From Bidens hawaiensis (taxonomy: Eukaryota > Streptophyta > Magnoliopsida > Asterales > Asteraceae): 64,000 nucleotides of DNA. Below the pieces are notes generated by a model. The model was given only the letters and a program-made list of their open reading frames with translations. It did no database searches and was not told the origin of the DNA. This document shows, one piece after another, positions 46,551 to 57,217 of this stretch (position 1 is the stretch's first letter; each line of letters begins with the position of its first letter). The DNA lies in the NCBI GenBank assembly GCA_021521415.1, contig JAIQDT010000231.1, positions 1,736,001 through 1,800,000 of the forward strand, in the 5' to 3' direction. Made by a program: the position numbers and the translations under genes.

Positions 46551-47432
46551 AAATAAAAACACACTAATATACACACTAAGTAATAAATTTTAGACTCTTA
46601 AACTTAACTAAACTACTATCCGGCAAATGAACCTATCGACTCTAGTATAGCTAAGTAAGTCCGGATATCAAACTCACAGGACTCTTTAAATTATGTTAAC
46701 TAGCTAAATTTAGACTTAACTACAGACACGACTATTTATTTATTATTATTTAGGGAGGGGGGAGGGGGTTTACTAAAATACTAATATTAAATTAATCAGT
46801 AAGACTTAAAGACGACTTAAATCTAGAATTAACTCAAATGATGACAAATAACCACCTAGGCTAGAATCCCTAATGCATCAATTATCAATTAGTTGGAAAG
46901 TGTATGTTACGGAACTGGGATCGTAAATAGACGCTTAAAAGAAAACCCAAACAAGACCCCTAACCCTTTTCAAGAAGACACCTATGGATTTCTATTAAGT
47001 TCTTAAAAACACCGGCTTAGTTAGACTCGCTTATGGTCGCTAATTATTTTATGACAAGTACCTCTACAAGAAATCCTTCCTTACAGTGCGAATATCACAG
47101 GTAGTTTCAAGAATTTGCTCGACTAGATAGACAAGGAAGATAAACCAAACCTAGGCGGACTCTTTACAGAGAACTAAACCCAACAATTAATCAACCAAGA
47201 CCTATCACATAATCTATCACCTTACAGCTATTTAGATTAACAGCACACTTAAGTCTATTTGATTAATTATTATTGTTCCTATGGTTTTATTGCAAATCAA
47301 CCATAAACTAGTAAAAAACACATAGTAGATGACCTAACATAATCCTATCATATGACAGACAATCACCAAGGAAATTGTGAAATAATAAAACTCACCAAAC
47401 AATCCTAAGCACACATATGCACTGAAATGACC
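46551..47432. other. Unassigned noncoding stretch
   Basis: No gene seen. Contains ATTTATTATTATTTAGGGAG followed by a G-rich run near 46730-46765, and phrases such as TCCGGATATCAAACTCACAG near 46660 that remind me of LTR 5' parts of other plant gypsy elements. Termini not found. Origin unclear. Confidence 0.4.
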
Positions 47433-47837
47433 TGGAATCTTGATGTAGATTTCAATTAAGATCTCTAGATATTACAACCTATAACTCAATGTGTGGAATC
47501 CATTGAGAATGAACACAATCAAGTAAACATTAAGCTCGTATTCATTGAAAACTTGAAAGATTACAAGATATGACACTTTGGCTACTTTCTCTGTCTACTC
47601 TCTTACTCTGACAATGACCAAAAGTCTACATAATAACGCATAAGTCCATTATTTATAGGACTTCAACATGAAAGACAATATGGGCTTATATGATATACGG
47701 CGCATATGTTATGCACCGCATAACCTATGCGTTCCATATGACTTATGCGCCATATAATTTATACATTTGACACTTTTAGCCATATACAATCATATCTAAT
47801 ACATCTAAGACCTTAGCAATAGACATTATGCTCTAAC
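47433..47837 (-). repeat. Candidate LTR (405 bp), minus orientation, unassigned family
   Basis: In minus orientation the sequence after a GGGGAG-type purine run begins near 47837 (TTAGAGCATAATGTC), has CTATAAATAATGG (TATA-like) at about 47655 and ends ATCTACATCAAGATTCCA near 47433, an end style common in plant copia LTRs. The first two bases are altered from TG, and no partner LTR was found. It would be the 3' LTR of the element containing the neighbouring ORF. Confidence 0.4.
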
Positions 47838-47851
47838 GAACTCCCCATTGG
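47838..47851 (-). promoter_or_regulatory. Possible polypurine tract
   Basis: The minus strand reads CCAATGGGGAGTT directly before the candidate LTR, resembling the purine-rich tract that precedes a 3' LTR. Short and imperfect. Confidence 0.35.
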
Positions 47852-47940
47852 ATGTTGCTAGGTCTTCGATCTTCACGTTTCGGTCTTTCATTCCAAAAAC
47901 CTTTTCTCTATACTCCCTCCTCATATCCTCCCATGAACGT

Positions 47941-48284
47941 TTAGAACTGATTTGTGGGAATCGATACTCCAACGCCTTTGAGTTGAAATCTCTTCAACGT
48001 AGCAATCCTCATCTTCTCTTTTATCTCCTCCTCTCGTTCCTTTGCCTTTTGTGCTTCCTCTTCACCAAAATAAAACCATTTGCTCTTCCAAATCTCTCCA
48101 GAGTGAATCTTATATTTATAACAAATCTTGATCACCTTCTGGTATTGCATAGTAGACGCATGATGTTTATCACGTGAAACTTGAATCTTGCACTTATGCA
48201 GCGTCTCTATGTCCTTCTTTGAAAAATTCACCAACCACATAGGATCCATCACATCTATGACATCCCATACTCCGTCTGGGTTTA
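47941..48284 (-). CDS. Unrecognised ORF fragment next to the candidate LTR
   Basis: About 114 codons of an ORF whose apparent first 14 codons come from the adjoining B3 LTR; the native part starts around INPDGVWDVIDVMDPMWLVN and runs through FSKKDIETLHKCKIQ, YQKVIKICYKYKIHSGEIWK and a charged EEEAQKAKEREEEIKEK stretch to a stop at 47941. The composition (Lys/Tyr/Trp-rich, then a charged helix) looks like real protein sequence, but I do not recognise the family. It is truncated at 48284 by the B3 LTR. The adjoining purine tract and LTR-like block suggest it lies at the 3' end of an LTR element, perhaps a non-autonomous one. Confidence 0.45.
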
Positions 48285-50640
48285 TGTGACATTCGTGACA
48301 AAACCGAGAACACCTTGGTATTAACAAACCGAATAAGCGATTAACCGCTTATTGCGTATCGAACAAACGATTAACCGAACAGGCTTGGTTATGACCCAGA
48401 TATCCAGGTGGGGCATCTATAAGTGATATATGTTTAATATAAGCCAATATATCAATATTATAGCCTTAGTTCGATAGCAAACAAGTTAAACAAAAACATG
48501 CTCGTTTAAATACCCGCTATAGATTTAAACGCGAAAGATAGTTACAAACCAAGCATTGTATCATCCGTTAAGCCAAAAAAGACTTACCAAAAACTTATTT
48601 GAAATGTTTTAAGCGAACCATAAAAATCTTTTCGAATTTTACAAACGTATAATATATTTTTATAAATTTACACAAAAATAGCCGAAAAACACTCGTTTTC
48701 ACACTGTTTGACACACCCGATATGTTTTTCGCGAGAAAAATCAAACCCGAAATAAATTTGGACTCGGAATTTCATGTTAGGACACGTAAATCGAGAAAAG
48801 TGGGCCAAATGGGCCCAAAAGGGGGCCCAACAAGCCCAGCCCGCCAAATTTGAAAAAAAAACTTTAATATTATTATTAAGATTACTTAATATCTAGGAAA
48901 GCCTATATATTTTGGTATCCAAATTTTTTCAGAAACTTAACCACCTGCTGATGTTCTTAAACAAAAACCACAAACCCTAAGGTAATCTTCCATGTTTGGA
49001 TCGTTTAATCTTTGTTTAAACAAGTTTAATATCATATAATCATAGTTTGGTTATCAAAAATCATTACTAACCATGCAAAAACCTTAAAAGTGATCCATAA
49101 ACATGTTTTTATCATACACATAGTTAGGAACCTGGTTTGATAGTTTTTTTTAGCCATAAACACGGATTAGACGGTTTAAACGGCGTTTTTACGTTTCAAA
49201 AGTTCGGTTTTATACCCTAGCCGAAACCCTGAGTTAAGGAGCTGTTGTGTTGGTGAAACTTGCTTGGTTTGTGATATAGGACCTGTATCTAGCTTACATA
49301 GAAGCACAAAAACCCGAAAACTTGATTAGAAGGCCGAAAATGAACCAAAACCGGAAAGGTAATACCGAATCACTCGTTTGCGGGTTGTTTAGCTTAAGGT
49401 TGTGATGTGCATATTGTTAGGTCATGAAATTTTTCTGGGACATCAGGGACCATATCATTGAGTCCCTGTTCAAACTTGGTAATGTTTTGACCATCCGAGA
49501 ATATTTGGCGAATTTATTACCGAATTGGGGTGTTTGTTTGGGAAAAATAGTTAAAATACTTCAAAAATTATGAAATTTTGTGGGGAATTCAGATTTGGTT
49601 TGATCACATATTAAATTTGGGAGGATTTGGAAAAGCTTAGGTAGGTTTTGTGTATTCACGTTTATTTGAATTTTCATAGTCGTTTTTGGCTTGGAAATGA
49701 TATTTGGCAAAATTGTTAGAGTTTGGGATTTTTTCCAGATTGTTTTGGGACATATTCTGGTAACTCAGAAATTTTGGTGGAATTTTTTGAGATCGTTTGT
49801 TATAAACGGACAATTTTCGGGCTAAATATAGCAGATGAAATGAATTTTTATAAATTAATAAATCAGTAAATAACTCTAGAAATATTTTTGTAAAAATATA
49901 AATATTTTAATTAATAAATGACTAAATTTTCATAATTTAAGGATTAATGGATAATTAATAGTTCTAATTTAAAGATTAAACAAATTCAATTTTTAAATAA
50001 ACCAACGAGTTCGTGATTAACGAACCTGTTGGAATATCAAAACATCAAAATTGATCAGAAATTATATTTTTAGATTAATTAATTAAAAACAAACTTTTTT
50101 ATATGAAATCCGGACAATTTGGATAAATTGTGTGCATTTTCTCCAAATCAAACTGAATAAACGGAAACGAGCCCCGTAGTGAATCCAGAACCCCAATGTG
50201 TGATCTTTCTTTATAACTTAATCATTTTGTCGACCAACACTTTTACCCAGTCTTACATCCCCATAACTGTTTTCTGAACGCTTAAACGAACAACTCGGCC
50301 CAGCTGGGAAAACAGGAAACTGAGCCAAGTCAGTTTTAAGTATTAGATATTAAACAACATCCCAAACTAAGCCTATTAGCAATTTCTGGGTGTAACAGCT
50401 ATACCCAGATTAGATATACAGCCCAGTTTAGTATTGAGATTATAATAGTATTAAAATATTAATATTATTATAATATTGATTATAGGGACTAGTAATAGCT
50501 AGTTGAACCAGTTACGAACTGACACTGTACCAGAACTCTACTAAACATTGAGGTTCATGACCCCACTTTTAAAATGTTTTTACAAACTTTTGGGGTGAAA
50601 AACATGTTGATACATATACATTACCCCTTGTTAAAGAATG
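48285..50640 (+). repeat. Family B LTR, copy B3, 5' part
   Basis: Begins TGTGACATTCGTGACAAAAC and aligns with B2 to about 50640 (for example TATACCCAGATTAGATATAC and AATATTAATATTATTATAAT at 50400-50475). Predicted splicing: donor CCTAAG|GTAATC at 48982, acceptor GATATAG ending 49279, 79-nt exon 49280-49358, donor GGAAAG|GTAATA. Beyond 50640 it no longer matches B2. Confidence 0.8.
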
Positions 50641-52174
50641 AATTTTACATATTATAATGTTGATTTTATCATTAAAGGCCCATCTGGTTCTAAAACGAGT
50701 AAGTTACCATATTTAGTTCGTTTTAGTGGAACCTATATAAACATATCATATATTCTCTGCCACAAATCATCCCTAAACCCTAACTCACCTACTCCAACCG
50801 TCCTCCATCTGTTCATCACCAATCTTCTTCAGTTTTTGCATTATTGTTGAAGATACACTCATAAACGGTTGACTTTGCATACATGTGGACCTTTGACTCT
50901 TTGTTTCTCTTGATTCTTAGACTTTCCGGGTAAGTTGTACACATAGAAATCATTCAAATATATACCCTAGTCAAGAACCTTCAATCAATTTAGGTGGTTG
51001 AAGGGTGTCGACTGGTCAATTCGCTTAAAACTAAAGGGTAAAATAGTCAACAAGTTTGACAATTCGTTTTCTCATACTTCTGGTCGAATTCAACGTTCGA
51101 TCCAGAAGACTTTTATTCTTGTAACGTACTTTTAAGGCTACTAACCAAAACCCGACTTCCAACTTGCTATTCGGATTATGTTCAGTACCAGCTCGCTTAA
51201 ATCTTAAATCAAACATACTTAAGTTCTAAACGTCCGTTTAGATTGATTCCAGCGACAACAAGTTTACTTTTACTTATATTTTCATATCTCAAACTTTCAT
51301 ATTCTAATCGTTTATAACGTTTGACGTGTAATGGATAACTCGCTTATTTGTTAGCTCGTTTAATCATATTTATTAATCGCTTGTCATTAATCTAAGGTGA
51401 GTTTGATCATTCCCCTTTTTATCTACTGTTTTCAAACGTTTTGGGGACATATGCGTACTTACTCATATTTTATGTCACATATTAGATACAAACTCGCAAA
51501 CATAATCATTGTGTGAATATCAATTGATGCTATCTGGTAATTGCTATTTGCTTATGTGTATATTCTGTCACTGTTGGAGAGGTCCAACATATCTCCTTGT
51601 ATAGGGTTCTCATTAGTATGATCATACGACCGTCTTAGTAACCGGAGCCCGATTCGCTTGGCGAAGGTAAAACGACAACTTTGGTCATCGTAATCAACGC
51701 CCGATTCGCTTGGCAACGATTCATTGGCACACTAGCAAGTCTTGGATTAGTCTTTGGTTGTGTTTATGGTTGATATATGTTATGATTTGATTGATTACTA
51801 TCACATGTGTTTGTTTGCATATTTAATACTAATCATTTATTATTTATTATTATATAACCATTTGTTGTGTCAAAATTGGTAATCATCTCACTCAGCATGT
51901 GTTGTTAAGAAACTTCATTTTTTACGCATAGGCAAGATGCTTTGTATTGAAGATTGAAGTTGGACACTTAGACAAGACCTTAGGATATAAACAAGATAAT
52001 CATTATTTGAGCTTACATTCATGCATTTAACTTGTTTGTTATATTTGGATATTGTGTGTATTCTTGTAATAAAATAATTAATTAGATTTGACACCTTCTA
52101 TGTATGATAGTATCTTCGAGCTATGAGCAATCGGATCACGCCTCGGCATATCCGCCTTAGGTTTGGGTGTAACA
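50641..52174 (+). repeat. Second half of the B3 LTR or fused LTR of another family
   Basis: Different from B2 and T. Contains a TATA-like ACCTATATAAACATA near 50730 followed by a pyrimidine-rich leader (CACCTACTCCAACCGTCC), donor CTAAG|GTGAGTTTGATCA at 51397, acceptor TTACGCATAG ending 51931, and two copies of GCCCGATTCGCTTGGC at 51648 and 51699. Ends TAGGTTTGGGTGTAACA, a plausible LTR end. Either B3 has a different R-U5 or a second LTR is fused in. No target duplication matches across 48285-52174. Confidence 0.5.
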
Positions 52175-52317
52175 TTTGTCCAAGTCGTTATCTCCATATA
52201 TTATTATATCTTTATTAATATTGCTATTAATATTCTCCTTTATATTTACTATTTTTTTATTATTATATTATTATTATTATTATAAGCATCACCAACCACT
52301 TCTCTCTCATATAACCT

Positions 52318-52350
52318 AACCCCCCCCCCCACCCCCACCCCTACCCGCCT
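52318..52350 (+). repeat. C-rich run
   Basis: A run of C interrupted by a few A or T bases following the AT-rich stretch. Low-complexity. Confidence 0.8.
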
Positions 52351-52439
52351 CCTTCTTCCTCACCGATCAACCCAAGCCACCGCCATCTGCCATTTCCGGC
52401 CACCAAAGTCGTGCCTTAAACTACAACGGCAGTCCACTC

Positions 52440-52755
52440 TAGTCGCATGAGGATCCTCAAACAAGTCGCATGACAACGATTCACATCCAAGACAAATCGC
52501 ATGGGATGCCATTTAAATCTCACAATCAATTCGCACACAAACGATTCGCATGCCAAACGATTCGCATTCAAAGGATTCGCATGCTGAACGATTCGCACGC
52601 CAAAACCAACCACATGTCATGCGATTGATTTAATCAAGTCGCACAGGGTCGGGTCGCGCAAATGGTCTAAAACCAGGTCGCATACGGGGAATTCTACTCC
52701 GTGTCGCACATGGTTTAACGGGTTTGGATCTGGTTCAATAAATTCGCACCACGGG
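52440..52755 (+). repeat. TCGCA-motif cluster
   Basis: About 13 copies of TCGCA(T/C), many as GATTCGCATGC-like strings 12-20 bases apart (for example at 52546, 52561, 52576 and 52592), plus one inverted TGCGA at 52620. Not a simple tandem repeat: the spacer sequences differ. Confidence 0.8.
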
Positions 52756-53095
52756 TTTCTGGTTATGTTTGAACTCCAGGCGTCCTTGAGTGCTCACCAA
52801 TACATGGACATGGGAAAGGTTTGGGTTAAGTTCTTAAGGGTTCAGTGGTCCGAGCACTACAGATCTGGTTCGGGTTCGTTTAAACAGTCGGGTTTCATTT
52901 GCTGAACTTTTTGGGATTCAGGTCTCGCGGAAACCCGTTGCACCATATATTGTTATTATTTGTAGTTTGTCCAAATCACAGGCTATTGTTATTATTATCA
53001 TTTGATTCGATTGAAACTCGTTTTTATCGGTTTCGCTTATGTTCAACTTTAAGAGATCCATTCGATCATTATTTATTAGATCAAATATAGAAATG

Positions 53096-53452
53096 AGATG
53101 AGAAAGAAAGATGAATATTAATTAAAACATACCTTAAAGATGGATAAACTAGACCTTGAATAAATGGAAAGATGGATTGTGTGTAGGAGGTTTGTGTGTG
53201 TGTACGGATGTCTGTGACAATGATTGGGAGATTATGATGGATTGGTGAGGATGAGGATAAGATTAGGGTTTTAGGTGTTTAAATAGGATAAGCCCAAAGG
53301 CTTTTAGGCCCATAATTGTGTTCAAGTCCACTAACCATAGTAATCTTATCATTTCTTATTATTTAATTAACTAAATAACGCAACATGACACGTATGTTTA
53401 AAACGATCTTATATTAGTTTATTTAAATAAGATGCTAAACAAGGACGTTATA
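53096..53452 (-). repeat. Possible LTR 5' part in minus orientation
   Basis: Read on the minus strand from 53452: TATAACGTCCTTGTTTAGC, an AT-rich region, then GGGCTTATCCTATTTAAACA and AAAACCCTAATC, a TATA-box and leader layout like the gypsy LTRs here. The start would be TGTAACGTCC with one change. It abuts the plus-oriented fragment near 53095; no other end was found. Confidence 0.4.
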
Positions 53453-53515
53453 GCACCGGACCCTAATAATATCTGAGGTATGGAGGGCACCAGACCCTAA
53501 TAATATTCGAGGTAT
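53453..53515. repeat. Short duplicated block
   Basis: GCACCGGACCCTAATAATAT then CTGAGGTATGGAGG, repeated as GCACCAGACCCTAATAATAT then TCGAGGTATT. Two copies about 37 bases apart, at the outer edge of the candidate copia B LTR. Confidence 0.75.
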
Positions 53516-53871
53516 TGTAAGTCCCAAGAAAGGATCTTTCAATGTGATTTCAAGTAACTCAATGATTAGGCAGAAACTAATCACCAAGCCGATTCTATAA
53601 AGCCAACACAAACACGAAACAAAACACAAGAATAAGCTTCAAATACACGTATATTGATACGTCGGATGCTTAAGCCCTTAACAACTTACACGGGTGAAAG
53701 ATAAACTTGAACGAACAACCCTTACAAAAGTAACATACATCACTATATATACTCTACCAACTAGGCCCAAAACAAACTAACGCCCACCAAGATCAAATGA
53801 TCTCGATTTTCATACAAAACCCTAACTAAGCCCAAATACACAAAGCATAAACCATAAACTACGACCTAACA
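53516..53871 (-). repeat. Candidate 3' LTR of copia B (356 bp)
   Basis: On the minus strand it follows a purine tract and begins TGTTAGGTCGTAGTTTATGG, contains GAGTATATATAGTGATG (TATA-like) around 53740, and ends CTTGGGACTTACA. No partner LTR is available because the 5' end of copia B is outside the window. Assignment to copia B rests on orientation and position; 2.4 kb of tail separates it from pol. Confidence 0.55.
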
Positions 53872-53884
53872 TTCTCCCCCTTGG
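53872..53884 (-). promoter_or_regulatory. Polypurine tract beside the candidate copia B LTR
   Basis: The minus strand reads ACCAAGGGGGAGAA directly before TGTTAGG, a typical plus-strand priming site of plant copia elements. Confidence 0.65.
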
Positions 53885-56326
53885 TTTATTGCTTGATCCC
53901 AGCCACACTCAAAATATCAATCGTAGACGTTTAACATGCATCCATTCCTTCATTCCTTCCGGCGCATATACTGTGGCTTCAAAATAGACACTTGAAAATT
54001 GAGTGTCTTATTTAGAGACTTTATTTTGGTAATACTAACGCTGGCCAGCAATCCAGCACAGGTCATGCTACTTGCTGATAGGAGTAGATATTCATGACAT
54101 TGGTTAGTGAAAACAATAGAAAATCTTAGGTTCGATCGACTCAGAAACGTCGAATACGATGTACTTTTTGATGAGCAGATGGATTCCCAGTCAAAGATTG
54201 ATTGAGAGTTCCTTGAGATATCAGTTGACCAAGGAAATTTCTGGTTGACCAAGAGATTTCAGTCAATCTCCATCAATAATATGTGGATATGACCTGTCGT
54301 CATCTCTATTCTACCAATCACCATTGATGACCAAGCTTCATCTTCATTCAAAACACTCAAAAAACACAATCAGAAACATCAAGAAGAAATCAAAAATACA
54401 ATCTAAGATCTTAAACCAATCGAGTTACCTCAGAAATGTCATACCCAAGAATCAAAGATAAAAGTTTTTCTTTTTCATAATCCTATAGATGAAGACATGA
54501 AATGATGTGCACGGAATTATTAGATGGTTGATGATTTCGAAAGATCTTGGAAGATTTAGGAAGATGAAGGTTCTTGAGTGTTGAGTGACTAATGATGTAT
54601 AATGAGTGCCTTTTAATCTTCCAAGACACATCAATATGTGCCGAGAACACATACGGACCGAGAGCATATATGGACCGAGAACAACTACGAACCGAGATCT
54701 CACATTAGTGGAGTCCATTGGGCCAAGAAGAAACACCTTGGGCCAATTTGACCAGGCCGAGAACATACAATATAAGAACCCATTGGGCCAAACAGACTGG
54801 CCTACGAATCCAGACCAGCAGTTGTAAAAGTTTTATTTTCTAAAACAATCTCGATTCATAATAAAATTGATTTCTTGGTAGACATTTGTTTCGACACGAG
54901 TAGACATGAGGTAAAAATAAAATAAAAATTAAAAATTAAAAAATTAAAATAAAAACAAAAATTAATTTACCTATCTAGCCTTCAGCAGATTTATCATATA
55001 TTGGGATCAAATTTCAGCTGATTAAAAACAACCAACCCTTTTCAAGAAAAGATCTGAATATGAAATCATATTGATTAAGATACTTTCACAATGATCCATT
55101 ATCAGCATTATTGTGACATAGTGAAAAGGTTGATGACAGGTAATTATCATGATTTTCATTGCGCCAGTGATACGATAGATTCAGTTAGGCGTAAGTCTTA
55201 TATGGACATCACTTATGGACTTATGATACCCCTTATCTCTTCTCAAAGCTTATTTGGCTTTCCCCAGATCACCCCAATTTAACTCCAACCCCCTAGCGTT
55301 CGATCAAAGAATTTTCTTTATACAAAATAAATTTTAAGCTTTAAGGAACGTTGGACTTACATGCCGTCCGGACTTACGAGCCTTACATTCAGGGTGTTTA
55401 AGACTTACTTATATGCCCCACCCCTGTAGTTCTCTGGTGCCCCTTTAAGCTTATTACTAAAAGTATGTTTGAATACTCATAATTTACAAATTTTTTTTTT
55501 ATATATTTTAGCTATCAAAACACTAATGGGCTCGTGTATGACTGGGTAATTACTTTTCTGCCTATCATTCGGAGAGATGTATCTAGGGACATGCAAGCAT
55601 CTTCAAAATGAATCTCCACAATAAGTTTAGCAGATTTAGTTTATATCACTTCAAACTTTTACATATCATGGAAAACTACCATACACATCAATGACTGTTC
55701 AAAAACCTTTTTAGCCTAATAGCTTCACACGTTAGGCAGACATAATCAATTTATATATCATTTCTCAAAGGTTGGATCAATTTTCATTTGAAAATATTTT
55801 AATCTTCTAGTAAGCTTTAGCTGAATAATAATATCATTTCCCAGAAGATAACTTCAAAGACAATTTTAAATTCAATCACCCCAGTCACTTTCAGTTTTAA
55901 GGTGAATGGCTATCCCATGTGTCTATAGATAGACGATAGGACCAAACACATAATAATATATGTCCCTCAAACATAGGTAGCCGACATAATTTTTAGTGAA
56001 AGAACTTAAAAGACACATAGTTAAACCAAAAACATTTTATAATAATTTTTTTATTATATTCAGTCGCCCCAGTCACTTTCAGTCCTTGGGTTAATGGCTA
56101 TCTCGTCCGTCAAAGGTTTACAACGAGACCAAACATAGAAATATGTCCCTTGAACTTGAGTTACCGGTATAATTTTAAGCAACAGAACAAAACAGAGATT
56201 TTTTTTAATTTAATTAGAACACACAAACGCTCTTTTTGTATTTTTCCTTTTTCTCCCCCCTAAATTTGTACATAAATTATGACAAGAAAAAAATTTATGT
56301 ACAAAATTTAAACCTCAAATAAATAC
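53885..56326 (-). other. Long noncoding tail of copia B
   Basis: 2.4 kb between RNase H and the purine tract. It holds several ACCGAGAAC-type strings (54630-54700), TTGGGCCAA strings (54718-54790), an A-rich run (54905-54960), and the repeat pair at 55870-56190. No convincing ORF. Some SIRE-type copia elements carry an extra ORF here; I see none. Confidence 0.6.
55870..56195 (-). repeat. Tail repeats of copia B shared with copia A
   Basis: Two copies, near 55878 and 56065, of a block with CCCCAGTCACTTTCAGT, GGTTAATGGCTATC or GGTGAATGGCTATC, ACCAAACA and ATATGTCCCT. The tail of copia A at 1-280 has the same block twice. Confidence 0.8.
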
Positions 56327-57214
56327 TCAGTCTTCAAACCGTAACATCTTAAGAAACCCTACAAGCACATTGAATCTAGCTGTTTTGACATGTTTCATAA
56401 ATAGGTCCACCACATTATTATCAGTATGGACCTGTTCAAGATGAATTAACTTCCGGTTGTAATAGTAACGAATAAAATGAATTTTTATATTGTTGTGCTT
56501 GGTTTTATAATGAAGAACCGAGTTTTTAGCAATGGCAATTGCAGCATCATTATCACAGAAAATAGGAGTATCAAGAAATTCCAAACCGTAGAACAGCAGT
56601 TGATGTTGCAACCATATGACCTGAGAACAATAGGTAGAAGCAGTAACATATTCAGCCTCAGTAGTGCTTGTGGGCACCGTTTGTTGTTTATTGCATTGCC
56701 ACGAGATGAGCCGATCCCCCAAAAATTGACATCCAGCAGACGTCAATTTCCTATCAATATCATCACCTCCATAATTGCTGTCAGCCAAAGCATATAGATC
56801 AAATTCTGAATTCTTCGGATACCAAAGACCGAGCTTTGGTTGCCCTTTCAGATATCTAAACATACGTTTAACAGCAATTAAATGAGAGAGTTTTAGAATA
56901 GCCTAGAAACGGGCACACTGACAGACTGCTAACATGATGTCAGGGCGACTGGCGGTAGGATACATTAGGGACCCGATCATCGACCAATAATACGTTTGAT
57001 CTACGGGTTTCCCGTCAGGATCTGAAGAAAGAAGAGGTCTTTCAGCCATAGGAGTCGCCGTACTTTTGGAATCTTTAAACTCAAATTTTGCCAACATATC
57101 CTCGACGTATTTTCCCTGATGTAGCAAAATGCCTGTCGAGCTTTGACGAACTTGCAGACTCAGAAACGTTGTCATCTCCCCCAACAAGCTCATCTCAAAC
57201 CTTTTCTTCATCAC
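56327..57214 (-). pseudogene. Copia B RT C-terminus and RNase H
   Basis: 57214-56903 holds KRFEMSLLGEMTTFLSLQV and ASRPDIMLAVCQCARF; a TAG (in place of glutamine) then separates it from 56863-56327, same frame, with FRYLKGQPKLGLWYPK, ALADSNYGGDDIDRK, TEAEYVTASTYCSQVIW, FCDNDAAIAIAKN and KTKHNNIKIHFIR. First, second and third catalytic acidic residues are present, and the frame ends normally. Confidence 0.87.
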
Positions 57215-57217
57215 TTC

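Larger units (their letters stand above)
52168..53095 (+). repeat. Possible 5' part of another gypsy LTR
   Basis: TGTAACATTTGTCC at 52168 looks like an LTR start, overlapping the end of the previous block. It is followed by an AT-rich run (TATTATTATTATTATTATAA at about 52262-52283) and a C-rich leader (52320-52400, with CCGGCCACCAAAG), the same layout as the family C LTRs. It carries the TCGCA motif cluster. Breaks off near 53095. Confidence 0.4.

Noticed and set aside
48318..48327. Start codon of the unrecognised ORF
   Set aside because: This ATG and the next dozen codons lie in the B3 LTR, so it is not the native start.
48285..52174. Simple solo LTR with target duplication
   Set aside because: Flanks are GTTTA and TTTGT, which do not match, and the second half is not homologous to other B LTRs.
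53435..53629. ORF across the candidate copia B LTR
   Set aside because: Crosses the LTR edge and the short duplication; no domain.
54452..54827. ORFs on both strands in the copia B tail
   Set aside because: Repeats of ACCGAGAAC and TTGGGCCAA strings give a protein-like look; no conserved motif and no match to an env-like ORF.
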